Positions 52,401 through 59,800 of a stretch of DNA of 64,000 nucleotides are shown here, piece by piece. The position numbers and the translations under genes were made by a program. Each line of letters begins with the position of its first letter. Position 1 is the first letter of the stretch. The stretch is from Scortum barcoo. Its lineage: Eukaryota > Chordata > Actinopteri > Centrarchiformes > Terapontidae. The stretch is from assembly GCA_023238725.1 (NCBI GenBank), contig CM041553.1:23626001-23690000 (forward strand), read 5' to 3'. The notes below the pieces were generated by a model. It did not search any database, was not told the DNA's origin, and worked only from the letters and a program-made list of their open reading frames with translations.

Positions 52401-53294
52401 AGCGGCCGATCTCCAGACCCATCTGCTGGGTGCCCTGAGAGACACAGGTGGGGGGAAAGAGGGATGATGGGATAAAATGATAACACCAAAAGGTTGTTTT
52501 CATGTCAGACCTCTAAAAACAGATCTATTTCCGATTTCCAGCCAGTGTAGTCAGCTTCTTCACATTTAGAACAGGTAAAAGGGTTATGGCACATAATATA
52601 AAGGTCATATTTACGTGTTCTCTAAATGATAAATTTAACCAGTTTTTGGCAAAGCTTTAATAATTGTTTTCCCATTTTGAGGAAAACCTGTGATACCAGA
52701 TTGTTTCCTGCAAGTTTTTGGCTCAATGTCAGTCTAATATGTTACTGTGGTGGATAATTCTGCAGAATTATTAGATCATTTTAATTATCAAAATTAGATG
52801 TAGATTTACAACAAAACAAGAGTCAGAAGAGAGAATGTATGAATAAGTGACGGAGAGCAGCTTAACAACAGCTGCTTAACATTTAACAAGATCAATGAAG
52901 GTTTGGTTTCAATGTCCTGACTTCTTTAATATGCATACCTGTGAGTCGTACAGGGAGAGGAGGAAGACCTGTGAGCCCTTCACAGCTCTGACTGTTGTCA
53001 TCACTGAGAAATTCATAGGGAACGGCGAATCTGGAGGGAGCATACGCATATTCATCAGGGCACATGCTCTCAGTGCGACTATATTCATATGCACACTTTA
53101 TAATGTACTCTATCAAACAAGCTAACCAGGGAAGAGTTGCTTGGTGGGCGCGCTCAGTTGAATCTTCTTGTCGATCTTAAAGGAGAGGTCCGTCTCATCT
53201 CGTCCCTCCCTGCCGGTGCACAGTCCTGACTCCAACGACACGCCCTCCATGTTGTCCGACAGGTCCAGGATCTTCAGGACGTCAATAGGATTGC
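28651..53294 (-). CDS. col5a3: Collagen alpha-3(V)-like fibrillar procollagen, 65 of about 66 exons
   Basis: Type V collagen chain: regulates fibril nucleation and diameter in extracellular matrix as part of heterotrimers. Exons 2 to 66 (numbered assuming one missing signal-peptide exon) sum to 5166 nt, about 1720 residues, close to the roughly 1745 of human COL5A3. Order: TSPN, variable region, minor helix, IMLIP...QQTKLAMK linker, 1011-residue major helix, furin-like site, COLFI propeptide. The C-propeptide (GETCLYPDKKF, VVQLNFLQLLSATA, NQKFGFQLGPVCYNG) is closer to COL5A3 than to COL5A1 or COL11A1, and the helix length equals that of COL5A3 (1011) rather than the 1014 of the other two. The neighbour olfm2 agrees. 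Two exons carry frame-breaking indels, so as written the locus would not give full-length protein. The a/b duplicate is unresolved. Confidence 0.9.
28884..29120 (-). CDS. col5a3: col5a3 exon 65, C-propeptide (COLFI)
   Basis: 79 codons, phase 0 to 0: FSYTGSDSVPAHVVQLNFLQ, LLSATAKQTFTYHC, then SFRGSNGEELTHENTHYISA and VYDGCQ before donor GTGAGC. It has COLFI cysteines 5 and 6 and matches human COL5A3 VVQLNFLKLLSATARQNFTYSC. It includes the chain-recognition part of the propeptide. Confidence 0.95.
29121..30825. other. col5a3 intron between C-propeptide exons 64 and 65
   Basis: No exon seen. Contains an 88-codon minus-strand open frame (29873-30139) and a 121-codon plus-strand frame (30322-30687) that I do not recognise, and a nine-G run near 30108. 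Confidence 0.6.
30826..30894 (-). CDS. col5a3: col5a3 exon 64, C-propeptide
   Basis: 23 codons, phase 0 to 0: VKLAGWKGEKPGTWYSKFRK then GKQ, donor GTATAG. It aligns with human COL5A3 VKLASWSKEKPGGWYSTFRRGKK without gaps. Confidence 0.94.
31025..31054. repeat. (GT)n microsatellite
   Basis: 15 GT units in the col5a3 intron, 22 bp below exon 63. Confidence 0.95.
31077..31189 (-). CDS. col5a3: col5a3 exon 63, C-propeptide
   Basis: 113 nt: two bases completing Gly plus 37 codons, GEYWIDPNQGCHRDSFKVFC then NFTAQGETCLYPDKKFQS, donor GTTAGT. It carries COLFI cysteines 2-4, the calcium-binding DPNQGC region and the conserved NFT glycosylation sequon. A chain with both QGC and FCN cysteines can in principle form homotrimers. 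Confidence 0.95.
31500..31625 (+). mobile_element. LINE reverse-transcriptase remnant
   Basis: One frame reads GLIESFITWC, a stop, then DNHLKLNISK. F-x-x-WC-x-x-NxLxLNxxK is the conserved thumb-side motif of non-LTR retrotransposon reverse transcriptases of the L2/Rex type. It is a short, stop-containing fossil within a col5a3 intron, with family D repeat directly after it. Confidence 0.55.
31680..31870 (+). mobile_element. Dispersed teleost repeat ending in GGxGGAGGC
   Basis: TCAGTTCATCCTTGAGTCCA, then TTTGTGCCAAATTTTAAGAA, GAGATATTGTGTTCACATGA, ATGGGACAGAAGTACGAACG and finally ACCGGGGTGGAGGC. This order is very familiar from fish genomes. It lies in the col5a3 intron before exon 63. Confidence 0.55.
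32021..32353 (-). pseudogene. col5a3: col5a3 exon 62: helix end, furin site, C-propeptide start, 1-nt deletion
   Basis: After GLPAAGISPLSQRGRRRRTH (helix end, then an RRRR furin-type processing site like RRRRR in human COL5A3) comes a Glu-run coded by a GAG/GGA repeat, then GMEEVFASLSSMKVEVEGLR, matching human GLEEVLASLTSL. The frame then fails: the segment TCKELWLLNPDLPDG, with the first C-propeptide cysteine, reads only one base out of phase. The exon is 333 nt; phase 0 entry and the split Gly at its end (GAC G|GT) require 3n+1, i.e. 334. The missing base lies between about 32060 and 32099, possibly in the CCCC run at 32071-32074. Read as written, translation meets a stop within the next exon. 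Confidence 0.8.
32506..35685 (-). CDS. col5a3: col5a3 exons 51-61, end of major triple helix
   Basis: Exons 35632-35685, 34805-34858, 34630-34683, 34315-34368 (54 nt each), 34129-34236 (108), 33983-34036, 33674-33727 (54), 33481-33588 (108), 32790-32843 (54), 32646-32681 (36), 32506-32559 (54). GHGGLIGLIGPPGDIGEKGD in 33481-33588 matches the highly conserved human GHIGLIGLIGPPGEAGEKGD. Gly-X-Y is intact to the end (GPVGPPGPP), continuing with GLP in the next exon. The donor of 34630-34683 is GTTTGT. Confidence 0.93.
33110..33216 (+). mobile_element. LINE/SINE 3' tail with TATC repeat
   Basis: GAATTTCTCTTGGAGATCAA followed by TAAAGTATC and a TATC run, the usual 3' end of a common fish retroposon, inserted in a col5a3 intron in antisense to the gene. 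Confidence 0.6.
34441..34474. repeat. (CA)n microsatellite with C run
   Basis: 17 CA units preceded by a run of nine C, in a col5a3 intron. Confidence 0.95.
35686..36547. other. col5a3 intron, no other feature
   Basis: AT-rich intron with short TATC and TCTG runs (about 35865-35882 and 36001-36018); nothing coding. Confidence 0.6.
36548..39498 (-). CDS. col5a3: col5a3 exons 38-50, major triple helix
   Basis: Exons 39391-39498 (108 nt), 39205-39294 (90), 39042-39095 (54), 38685-38792 (108), 38344-38451 (108), 38197-38250 (54), 38035-38090 (56, abnormal, listed separately), 37410-37517 (108), 37241-37294, 37087-37140, 36942-36995, 36793-36846 (54 each), 36548-36655 (108). The 90-nt exon with GPAGLKGFRG aligns with the 30-residue human segment containing GPAGLRGFPG. 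Apart from the 56-nt exon every exon starts with Gly and keeps the triplet. The donor of 38685-38792 is GTAATT. Confidence 0.92.
37705..37750 (+). mobile_element. MITE-like element, short fragment
   Basis: TTAGATGAGAAGATTGATAC followed by CACTTTTATG matches the internal part of the 6545 and 55635 copies. Sits in a col5a3 intron. Confidence 0.45.
38035..38090 (-). pseudogene. col5a3: col5a3 helix exon 44 with 2-nt insertion (frame lesion)
   Basis: Flanked by a good acceptor (CCACAG) and donor (GTGAGT), this exon is 56 nt where 54 is expected. It reads GPPGSTGTQG, then TAG TAG in that frame, while the remainder reads VVGQPGPP only in a frame shifted by two bases. Removing two bases next to the GGGGTAGTAG stretch gives an 18-residue Gly-X-Y exon, and the whole helix then has exactly 1011 residues. 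Both halves are clearly collagen, so the exon is real and the indel is the fault. Skipping it would remove 18 residues in frame once the length is corrected. Confidence 0.8.
38919..38962. repeat. Perfect 22-bp tandem duplication
   Basis: 38919-38940 and 38941-38962 are identical, in a col5a3 intron. Confidence 0.95.
39599..43219 (-). CDS. col5a3: col5a3 exons 27-37, major triple helix
   Basis: Exons 43166-43219 (54 nt), 42942-42986 (45), 42620-42781 (162, a fused triple-size exon typical of V/XI genes), 42472-42525 (54), 42331-42384 (54), 42194-42238 (45), 40909-40962 (54), 40728-40772 (45), 40578-40631 (54), 39825-39878 (54), 39599-39652 (54). GKLGVPGLPGYPGRQGPK in 42472-42525 is nearly identical to human COL5A3 GKLGVPGLPGYPGRPGPK, and GKDGLPGHPGQRGE in 39825-39878 to GKDGRPGHPGQRGE; these anchor the alignment. 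Gly-X-Y is unbroken. The donor of 40909-40962 is GTCAGC, weaker than the rest. Confidence 0.93.
40963..42193. other. col5a3 intron in mid-helix region
   Basis: No exon expected or found, since the helix alignment is continuous across it. Most of it is a degenerate dispersed repeat (41240-41640). Confidence 0.65.
41240..41640 (+). mobile_element. Dispersed repeat family B, long copy
   Basis: Includes GGCCACTTGGGGGCAGCAGA, GGTCTCCACCAACTCCTGAC and TACAGTGGGACTTTGGCCCT. A related stretch occurs inverted at 16955-17105. It resembles a repeat I know as common in percomorph fish, but the family name is not certain. Confidence 0.5.
43285..43503 (+). mobile_element. MITE-like element, right part
   Basis: GCTATAGCCAGCAACCTGTT then AGCTTAGCTTAGCAAGACTG, ending GCAAGAAAGCAATTAACCTT...ATGTCAGACTATTC, the terminal inverted repeat. 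Sits in a col5a3 intron. Confidence 0.6.
43600..47077 (-). CDS. col5a3: col5a3 exons 14-26, start of major triple helix
   Basis: Exon 47021-47077 (57 nt) ends the hinge with LAMK, a probable cross-link Lys, and opens the helix (GPPGPLGLRGRPGPL). Then 46068-46121, 45890-45943, 45708-45761, 45574-45627, 45434-45487 (54 nt each), 45288-45332 (45), 45106-45159 (54), 44159-44203 (45), 44027-44080 (54), 43905-43949 (45), 43775-43828 (54), 43600-43644 (45). Every exon starts with a complete Gly codon and keeps Gly-X-Y without a break. GDRGFDGLPGLPG (45574-45627) and GLVGLPGEK (43905-43949) match the human chain in place. Confidence 0.92.
44204..45105. other. col5a3 intron, no other feature
   Basis: Nothing beyond a short GT repeat (45042-45060) was recognised. 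Confidence 0.6.
46122..47020. other. col5a3 intron near helix start
   Basis: Unique AT-rich intron; no coding signal on either strand. Confidence 0.6.
47174..48336 (-). CDS. col5a3: col5a3 exons 10-13, minor triple helix and NC2 linker
   Basis: Exons 48295-48336 (42 nt, GTQVTGPYGPPGPE), 48060-48122 (63 nt, GEAGPPGVTGPVGPRGDPGE plus M), 47897-47971 (75 nt, GPPGRPGLNGADGIPGPPGN then IMLIP) and 47174-47257 (84 nt, FQSGSGQKIG...AQEAQAQAILQQTK). These form the minor collagen domain of the N-propeptide and the non-collagenous hinge that is cut in processing. The hinge matches human COL5A3 (IMMPFQF...QQAQAQAVLQQTQ). All four are phase 0, so any could be skipped in frame. Confidence 0.9.
48337..49147. 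other. col5a3 intron after variable region
   Basis: No exon recognised; ends with a short GT repeat (49098-49116). Confidence 0.55.
49148..49195 (-). CDS. col5a3: col5a3 exon 9, short linker before minor helix
   Basis: 16 codons, phase 0 to 0: DIPEKGQKGEPSFLGA, donor GTGAGG. EKGxKGEP is the conserved entry to the minor triple helix in human COL5A3 (EKGAKGEP). Confidence 0.87.
49305..49433 (-). CDS. col5a3: col5a3 exon 8, acidic tyrosine-rich variable region
   Basis: 43 codons, phase 0 to 0: IVEYEDYDNTSHYYHVNEYE, then YEEEYDGRYG and EREYSLNAQ. Ten tyrosines and many Glu/Asp make it a strong candidate for tyrosine sulfation. The acceptor CGGACAG and donor GTACCC fit the neighbouring frames. 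Confidence 0.85.
49532..49651 (-). CDS. col5a3: col5a3 exon 7, acidic variable region
   Basis: 40 codons, phase 0 to 0: VERAPKKHVVQEYEEFDYSD, then LYEDISVSMV, and ending PNITEYE before donor GTGAGA. Acidic residues flank several tyrosines (EYEEFDY, LYED), the kind of site that is sulfated in alpha1(V) and alpha1(XI) variable regions. It contains an NIT sequon. Confidence 0.85.
49652..51985. other. col5a3 introns flanking exon 6
   Basis: Two introns of about 1.1 kb each around 50781-50903. V/XI genes can have alternative variable-region exons here; I see no further phase-compatible acidic or basic exon. Confidence 0.55.
50781..50903 (-). CDS. col5a3: col5a3 exon 6, end of TSPN domain
   Basis: 41 codons, phase 0 to 0: GDIQQLLIVDDPRAAETYCQ and DYIPDCD, then an acidic end. 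GDIQxLLIxxDPxxA...C...YxPDCD is the conserved close of the TSPN domain and supplies its last two cysteines (four in total over exons 2-6). Confidence 0.93.
51986..52148 (-). CDS. col5a3: col5a3 exon 5, TSPN domain
   Basis: 163 nt (one base plus 54 codons) after acceptor CTGTCAG. It encodes WHRLAYSVEGQTVTLYLDCD, then VTVFGTRLLDEDVFE before donor GTAAGA. It carries the second TSPN cysteine (LDCD) and the conserved DGxWHRxAxSVxG core. Confidence 0.92.
52313..52434 (-). CDS. col5a3: col5a3 exon 4, TSPN domain
   Basis: 122 nt, starting GTQQMGLEIGRSPVFLYEDH and ending NLADGK, with the last Lys codon split. The donor is read as AA|GTGGGT, so that LADGK joins WHRLAY of the next exon; a donor two codon positions later would duplicate the Trp. 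Confidence 0.88.
52939..53030 (-). CDS. col5a3: col5a3 exon 3, TSPN domain
   Basis: 92 nt, entered after the first codon base (GAT split), ending on CAG before donor GTATGC. It encodes DSPFPMNFSVMTTVRAVKGS and QVFLLSLYDSQ, matching the laminin-G-like strand pattern FPxNFSxxxTxR...SIYD of the family. Confidence 0.9.
53127..53294 (-). CDS. col5a3: col5a3 exon 2, start of TSPN domain
   Basis: 168 nt: two bases finishing a codon from the missing exon 1, 55 codons, then one base before donor GTTAGC. It encodes NPIDVLKILDLSDNMEG, the ALxxL-type start of mature V/XI N-propeptides, then a Cys (SGLCTG) and ends APTKQLFP. The phase-1 entry shows that a signal-peptide exon precedes it. Confidence 0.9.
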
Positions 53295-55634
53295 CTGCAA
53301 AGAGACATGAAACAGTATGAATGAGAGGATTGGGGGGCTGATCGGTTGCTCATCTCAGCATTCCCGTGGCCAACACCTTTTAATTTGCGAGGGTATCTAT
53401 GTGTGCACAGACCACTTCATTCAGGGTTTAAGGTACTGAAAGAAAGAAAATCCAAGTGTGTTGCCCTTTCAGACCCAAAAGTGACTCTCCAGAATCATTA
53501 GCGAGCACAGGGATTTGCTCTTCTTTCAGCAAGCGTTTGACTTGATCATACTTAAGCTGCAGCAGCAAAAAAACGTTAACCTCGTTGCTTGCCCATGTGT
53601 GACAACTTAATCCTCTTTTGCTGCTGTAGCCGAGGTTCCTGCTTCCCAGTCTTGAAAAAGTGCTTCCTTAAACGGCCTTCTGTCCCAACTCGAGCTTTAC
53701 AGAGCACCCGCGGGAGCCCTGAACCACCACATCTGGAACAACGACGCTTTGTCATGACGTACAAAACAAAGAAAACAAGACAAATGCTCTCACCCTGCAC
53801 ACTCTTTGTCTGTCATTAGAAATAAGATACAGTTAAAAGCCAGGAAGTAATTATATTTTAAGTTGCATCTTTGTTGTTGGACTAAGAAAACTGAATTAAT
53901 AGATAACTGTATAATTCTGGAAATAATTAGAGAGCCTCTGTAATGAAAACCATCTGCAAGGCGAGTATCAGATTTAGTTTAAATGTAAGTTTGAGGTTAA
54001 TATATGTAAATCAGAGTTGCAGCAGCTGAGACACTAGAGCACAAAGACTGAGGGTAACATTTAAACCTGACTGATGACTGCTTTATGTCGTTTATTTGTA
54101 TCTTTACACAGCTTAGACAAACAATAATTTCAGCCTGTTTTGTCTCATTTTTAAGTTTTTTGGCTCAACTTTTTTCCAGCCGTTTCCAGCACAGGGACTC
54201 TGATGAACCCACCATGCATTGCCTACCCAGCACCAAATGGTAGATTACGAAATTGATCAGCTGATGAACAACAACAAAAAAGGATTTTAAACTAGAACAA
54301 CTTCCTGTGAATGAACACAACCGTTCTTTTTGTCGTCGTGTGATGTTACCTCTGAGATATGTGGGTGATGGCGACCCTATAATTAAGATAACTTGTAAAC
54401 AAACTAATGAAATACTTTATCAGTCAGACCATGTGCTCTCTCTAAGTTTTTCTGTCTCTCTTTCTGGGACACATACTTGTTGCAGAAGCTTGGTGTAATC
54501 TCGGTGTAAACGCCCATCTTGGCAAATGCAACAGTCTGCATCACACAACAAAGACTAATACCAGAGGGCAATAAAGAATACATGTGTTCTGACAATGATT
54601 CAGCCCGAGAGCGCACACACACATAAAATCACAAAAAACATAAGAGACATTTGAAAAGTTAAAGATGCGGCCAGAGCTGTAGCTTAAGCAGAAATGTGTA
54701 TCGTGTGCATGTACACATTCCTTTGTGTAGACACAATGGTCACAGAGATCTGTGAGGTGGATTAAGCAGAAAAAGATGGGATGTAAAAGACGAGACTCGG
54801 GGAGAGATGGAAGACAAATGTGCAACATATTGAACGTGAAAAAGGAGAGAAGGGGGTAAAGAGGGAAAATAGATGAAATAATACATGGTAGGGGAGAGGA
54901 AGGCATGTCTCTACTAGCATGGCTTCTTTTCACACGTATTTCTGGGGCTTACGTAAACCCTCCATCTGCCTTGCACCTTTCAACACACACACACACACAC
55001 ATGTGCATGTGCATGCACACAGGAGGTTGGCATAATGTCTGAGTCTGAGCGCCAGATGTATTTGTCGCCCATTTTTTTCAGTTTGTCCGTCTGTTTGTCC
55101 ATCTGCCTGTCTGCCAGCCTGCCTGCTGGCTGCCTGTCAGCTTGTAATAATTCAGGCTTTGATGTCCAGTGCATCATTTTATTTACTGATACAGCTAATA
55201 CTGTGCTATTAAAACTTACACTGATTGTTGTTAAGATTTGTGGGTTGAAACGCTTCTGTAAAAAGCCTGATAAGTTTTGCTTTTAGTGAATTGTACTCTG
55301 GTTGCTCTCTGGTCACTCGCTGTTGCCTCAGTGTTGACTATGTTGGTCGTGCAGGACACAAAACATGCTGCGAATGACCAGAAAAGCAGAAACACCTTTA
55401 CAAAGGGATGTGACACAGTACAACAGTCCTGCAGTGTAATTACCTCGCTTACGGGAAAAGTTACGACTGGAGCTGTTCTGTGTGTTGTTAATTCTGTGAT
55501 ACAGCCTGAAGCTGCACTATGTGGTGGTGGTGGTGCATATTCCTGCACTGTATTAAAAGGTTTGTATTTTGTGTGTCTTAGTTACATTAATGGAAGAGTA
55601 AAGGCATAAGAAAAACATTTTGTTTATGCACTTT

Positions 55635-55860
55635 CTTGCTGCGAGTTAGATGAGAAAATCTACACCGCTCTCATGTCTCTACAGCCATTATGTGGCTCAG
55701 TATTAAGTTGTTAAGTCTGAACAGAGGCAACAAAATCCAACTCAATAAAGCCTTGCTGTATCTTGTTGGATCTTTAAACAGCGTAGAAAAGACAAGTTGT
55801 AGTTTTACAGGGCTTTATGTGCCAAACTATTCCTTGGCCGGGTATTGTAACAGAGGCAGG
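55635..55860 (+). mobile_element. MITE-like element, partial copy
   Basis: Begins GAGTTAGATGAGAAAATCTA and CCGCTCTCATGTCTCT; later part GACAAGTTGTAGTTTTACAG then TTTATGTGCCAAACTATTCC. Same family as the other copies, with an internal loss. Confidence 0.5.
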
Positions 55861-56731
55861 GAAGCTGTTTCCTCCTGCTTCCACTGTTTATGCTGAGCTA
55901 ATCGTCTTCAGCAGCTTCAGAATTCACCGCACAGACATGAGAGTGCCAATAATCTTCCCATCTAACTCTCCCACAATGCTTCATTATTCCTTTAGACTCC
56001 TCTTATTTATTTATTTTTTTTTATTATCAGAGGTTCATATTAAAGTCTTTTTCCAAAAACACATTTAACTGAGCACTAAATAAAACTGTGAAAGTGTTGT
56101 TTTTTCTACTCTGACATCAGTAGGATCACATCACAATATATGGGGCTTTTATTTTTTGGGGTCACATGTTAGCATGACCTGCTGCTTACATGTTTTTCTT
56201 AAAGCCATATTTAGGCTACCAGGTAGCTCCATGTTGGACCGTGGCTGGATTTAAGGTGACACTGCTCCCTAGCCGACTCTCATAAGTGGTGCAAACAAGA
56301 AGAGGGGATTCAGTCCTACATACCACGAAATGATCGGCAGCACTGACATCTGAATGCAGCAGAGGACAAGACGAGACATGGAAACTTTTTGCTCTTACTC
56401 TATATGCCCTTAAACACATCAGGCGAACGTCTCCCTGCCCTGTTGATGCATGAGAACGTACACGCAGAAAACAACATCCACATGATGTGTGAGTACGTGT
56501 ACGAGCACGCACACTTTTACACACACATACACCATATATATACCGTGCTGTACATACACAGGAGAGAGTTCAGGTCTCCATCAGCTGCTGCTGTTATCCC
56601 GAGGCTCTGAGCTGTGGTGTGAGGGGGCACCGTGATCAACATGCACACACATGCAGAGCACGCCAAATATAAGCCTCAACATAAAGCAGAGCAACTGCAG
56701 TTTGAAGAGGAAGACTCACTACAACAATGAC

Positions 56732-56872
<141 letters not shown>

Positions 56873-59800
56873 TCACTGTCCTCTGTGTTATTTCCACACT
56901 TCATTTCACATTTTTAACACTGACCTGACACTCGAAAACTTACTTGGAAGTGAAAACAACGGTGTACTTTAACTTTGGGGCCCACCGTGTCTAATAGTAG
57001 TTTTGCGTGCACTCCACATGAATTATTTCGAGTTTACTCATTTTAGGTTTTACCTCCAAATACAGTGGCTTGGAGATAATAATGTGTTTGCTTGTTTACA
57101 GTCTGTGTGATCTCTGACTTGTCTGTCTTTGCTCATTGGACTGTTGCTGGAGCAGTGTGGCTGTGCTCCCAGATCCCAGAAGTTATTGTGGTGTACTGTG
57201 GAGTAAGTGATAGAAATGACAGCCAACGTTGTAAAAATAACATCCAAGTCCTTTAAAGCGCTTTGCAGTAAGAGCTCTGAGGGTGTTTGCATTCACTTTA
57301 GGTGGACTGCGAAGGGCTCGTGGCCACTTTCATACAAACTTCCCCAATTTTACAACCACGCAGGAGGACAATAAGCCTAATTATACAGAGAAGGCAAGAG
57401 GTAGTTTTTATGACCAAACAGTGGAATGTCACCTGACCTAAATCTAACTAATCATGTGTTTCACCGGCAGAGGACCAGACCGAAGACAAAAAAACTTTAA
57501 AACAACCACAAAGAGCTTTATCACGATGGTCATAGCCACTAACTGCAAAAATAATGACTATACGGCTGACTATACAATGACTATACATGAGTTTATACTA
57601 ATTCATGTTATCTCTTACAACTGGGACCGTTGTATGAAAAGAGCAACGATTCCGACACCTTTCAAATGGTGTGGATTTAACTATCTTCAAACTTTTATCT
57701 TCAAATTAAAGCTAAAAGTCAGCACTTGATCTTCATAAGTATTTTTTAATTTCAGATTCAGAAGAGGCAAAAGAATAAAAAAAAAATATTCCCCTTTCTA
57801 AAACTTTTTGGCTGTAAACAGAGAGCACAGATCCAACTTTTTCTCTATAGATACTGATTCAATTACCTCGTCTTAGATTTCAGATCTAAAATTTGTAAAT
57901 ATCTGGGATCACTTTTATTTAAGGTAAGTAAACACTGACTCATTCTGAAAAAGAACTGATAAGGACACTCTATTTAACGTGGATCAGTCACTTAGATGTA
58001 CGGCTGACACCTGATCTGTTTAACAATGCGTGCATCTATAAGAACGGATTAATGGGCAGACAGATGATGCAAATGTTGAACTTAACACACCTGTGATAAA
58101 ATGCCGGCTGACAAAAAAAGTGGAGCAGTGAAGTGAAAGTGGAGGTCACTGCCTTTTATCAGATCTCTTGCTGAGGCTCCACATTTTTACATACAGGACG
58201 CACAAGAAAAAGTGGAGCAGCCACGCGGGGACACACTGACACAACACACACAACCAGAAAACTTAACACGCACCATATTGGAGAGACTATGGATTTTCTG
58301 GAAACCAGATGTGTGTCTGTGTGTTTGTGTGTGTTTACTGAAGCCCGTCTCGCTGCTCTTTTCTGTACTGCATGAGTGGTTGTATGTGTGTGTTTGTGAT
58401 TAGTCTGTCATTAACAGGGGTAATAGCGAAGAATGCAATAACATGCCTTTTGCAGAAACGGACACTGATGTTTAGCTGAGCCTCCTACACCCCTCTGCAC
58501 CAAAACACACACACACACAAACAGACATCACATCAAATGTTCAAACCCCCCACAGAGGAGTTGCCCCAGGACTCTGTCATTACAGTCCTTCACCTCTTTT
58601 ACTCTTTCTGTTGCTCACTCGCTATTTCTCCTGCTTTTCTCAAACATCTCTCTCAAACATCTGACACGGCTCTCCTCAGAGACTAAACCAGGGGAATGAT
58701 AAAAGGACGGAGATGAAAACCAGAGAGGAGAAGAGACGAGAGAGGGAAAAGAGTAGGACGGGGGGGGGGACCATGTGTTTTCTGGTTCAGCTGGCCCTGA
58801 TCAAAGAAACTCACTGGATAGTGTCTCCTTCTGCCTGACACACACACACACACGCTTAGATGAATCCTCAATATCAGTGACAAAGAGGGGGAATAAGAAG
58901 CCGGCAGACAGACAGACATGCGCTCCCAATCTCCTTCGAGGAATCTGCGGCGCTCGTGTTGAAATCGCACATCACCCTCAAGTCTCAACATCTCAGTCGT
59001 AATCTTTTCTCGAAGCGGTTTCACATACGTTCCCTCTCCGACAAAGCCACTCTTCCTCCCAAACGCTGATCAAAGGCTGCATCAATATTTAGTCAGTCGC
59101 GGGGCTCCAGCTCTTCTCGGACAGCTACGCGTTTTTTTGCTTTTTGTGGCTCTGTGCTCTATTATTGTTGGATGTTGCGTCATGCAGTCACTTTGATTTC
59201 TGGAGAACAAAGACTGAGCTTATTTTCAAACATAAGAAAAATTTATAGCACACAGACAGACAGAATATTACAAATGAGGAGCTTCAGCATTTTATTGAAG
59301 TGTTTTTCTTTTTTTTTTTCATTTTCTGTTTGAAAATTGATCGATAAAATAGAAGCTGGAAGTTAAGTGGGCAGCCAAGTGTGCAGCAAATGTTGGCTTT
59401 ACTTGATCGGGGAAATTAATTTATGGAGCAACACTTGACTTCCTGTGTCAAGTCAAGTTTATCACGTTCAGTCAGAGCTGCAAAAAGTCCTTCAATAAGG
59501 CTTCAGCTTCAATATCAAGCAAACGGCCGATCACATGCTGCGAAGACACATCTGTGCTCTGATGAATTTTCATCAGTGACTCTTGCATCACAAGGTGAAA
59601 AAACATCCAGGTGTCGGTCAGTTTGAGGTATTTCATGGACGATTTGTCTCATTTATGATGAGCAGCTTTTCTGATTTTTCAAGTCAGTCTCTTAAACAGA
59701 CCAATCCTTTTATTCCCACTGGTGGGTTTTCTTTCAACCCAAACAAATTAGGATGACAGAACAGAGTCATTACACCAGAATTAAGTGTATTTGCTGTAAA

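Noticed and set aside
55277..55609. 110-codon plus-strand frame with hydrophobic N-terminus
   Set aside because: No recognised domain and directly adjoining a MITE-like copy; probably repeat DNA.
58683..59024. 113-codon minus-strand frame as collagen exon 1
   Set aside because: No signal peptide after any Met and contains a GT microsatellite; kept only as a possible GC-rich promoter-like block.
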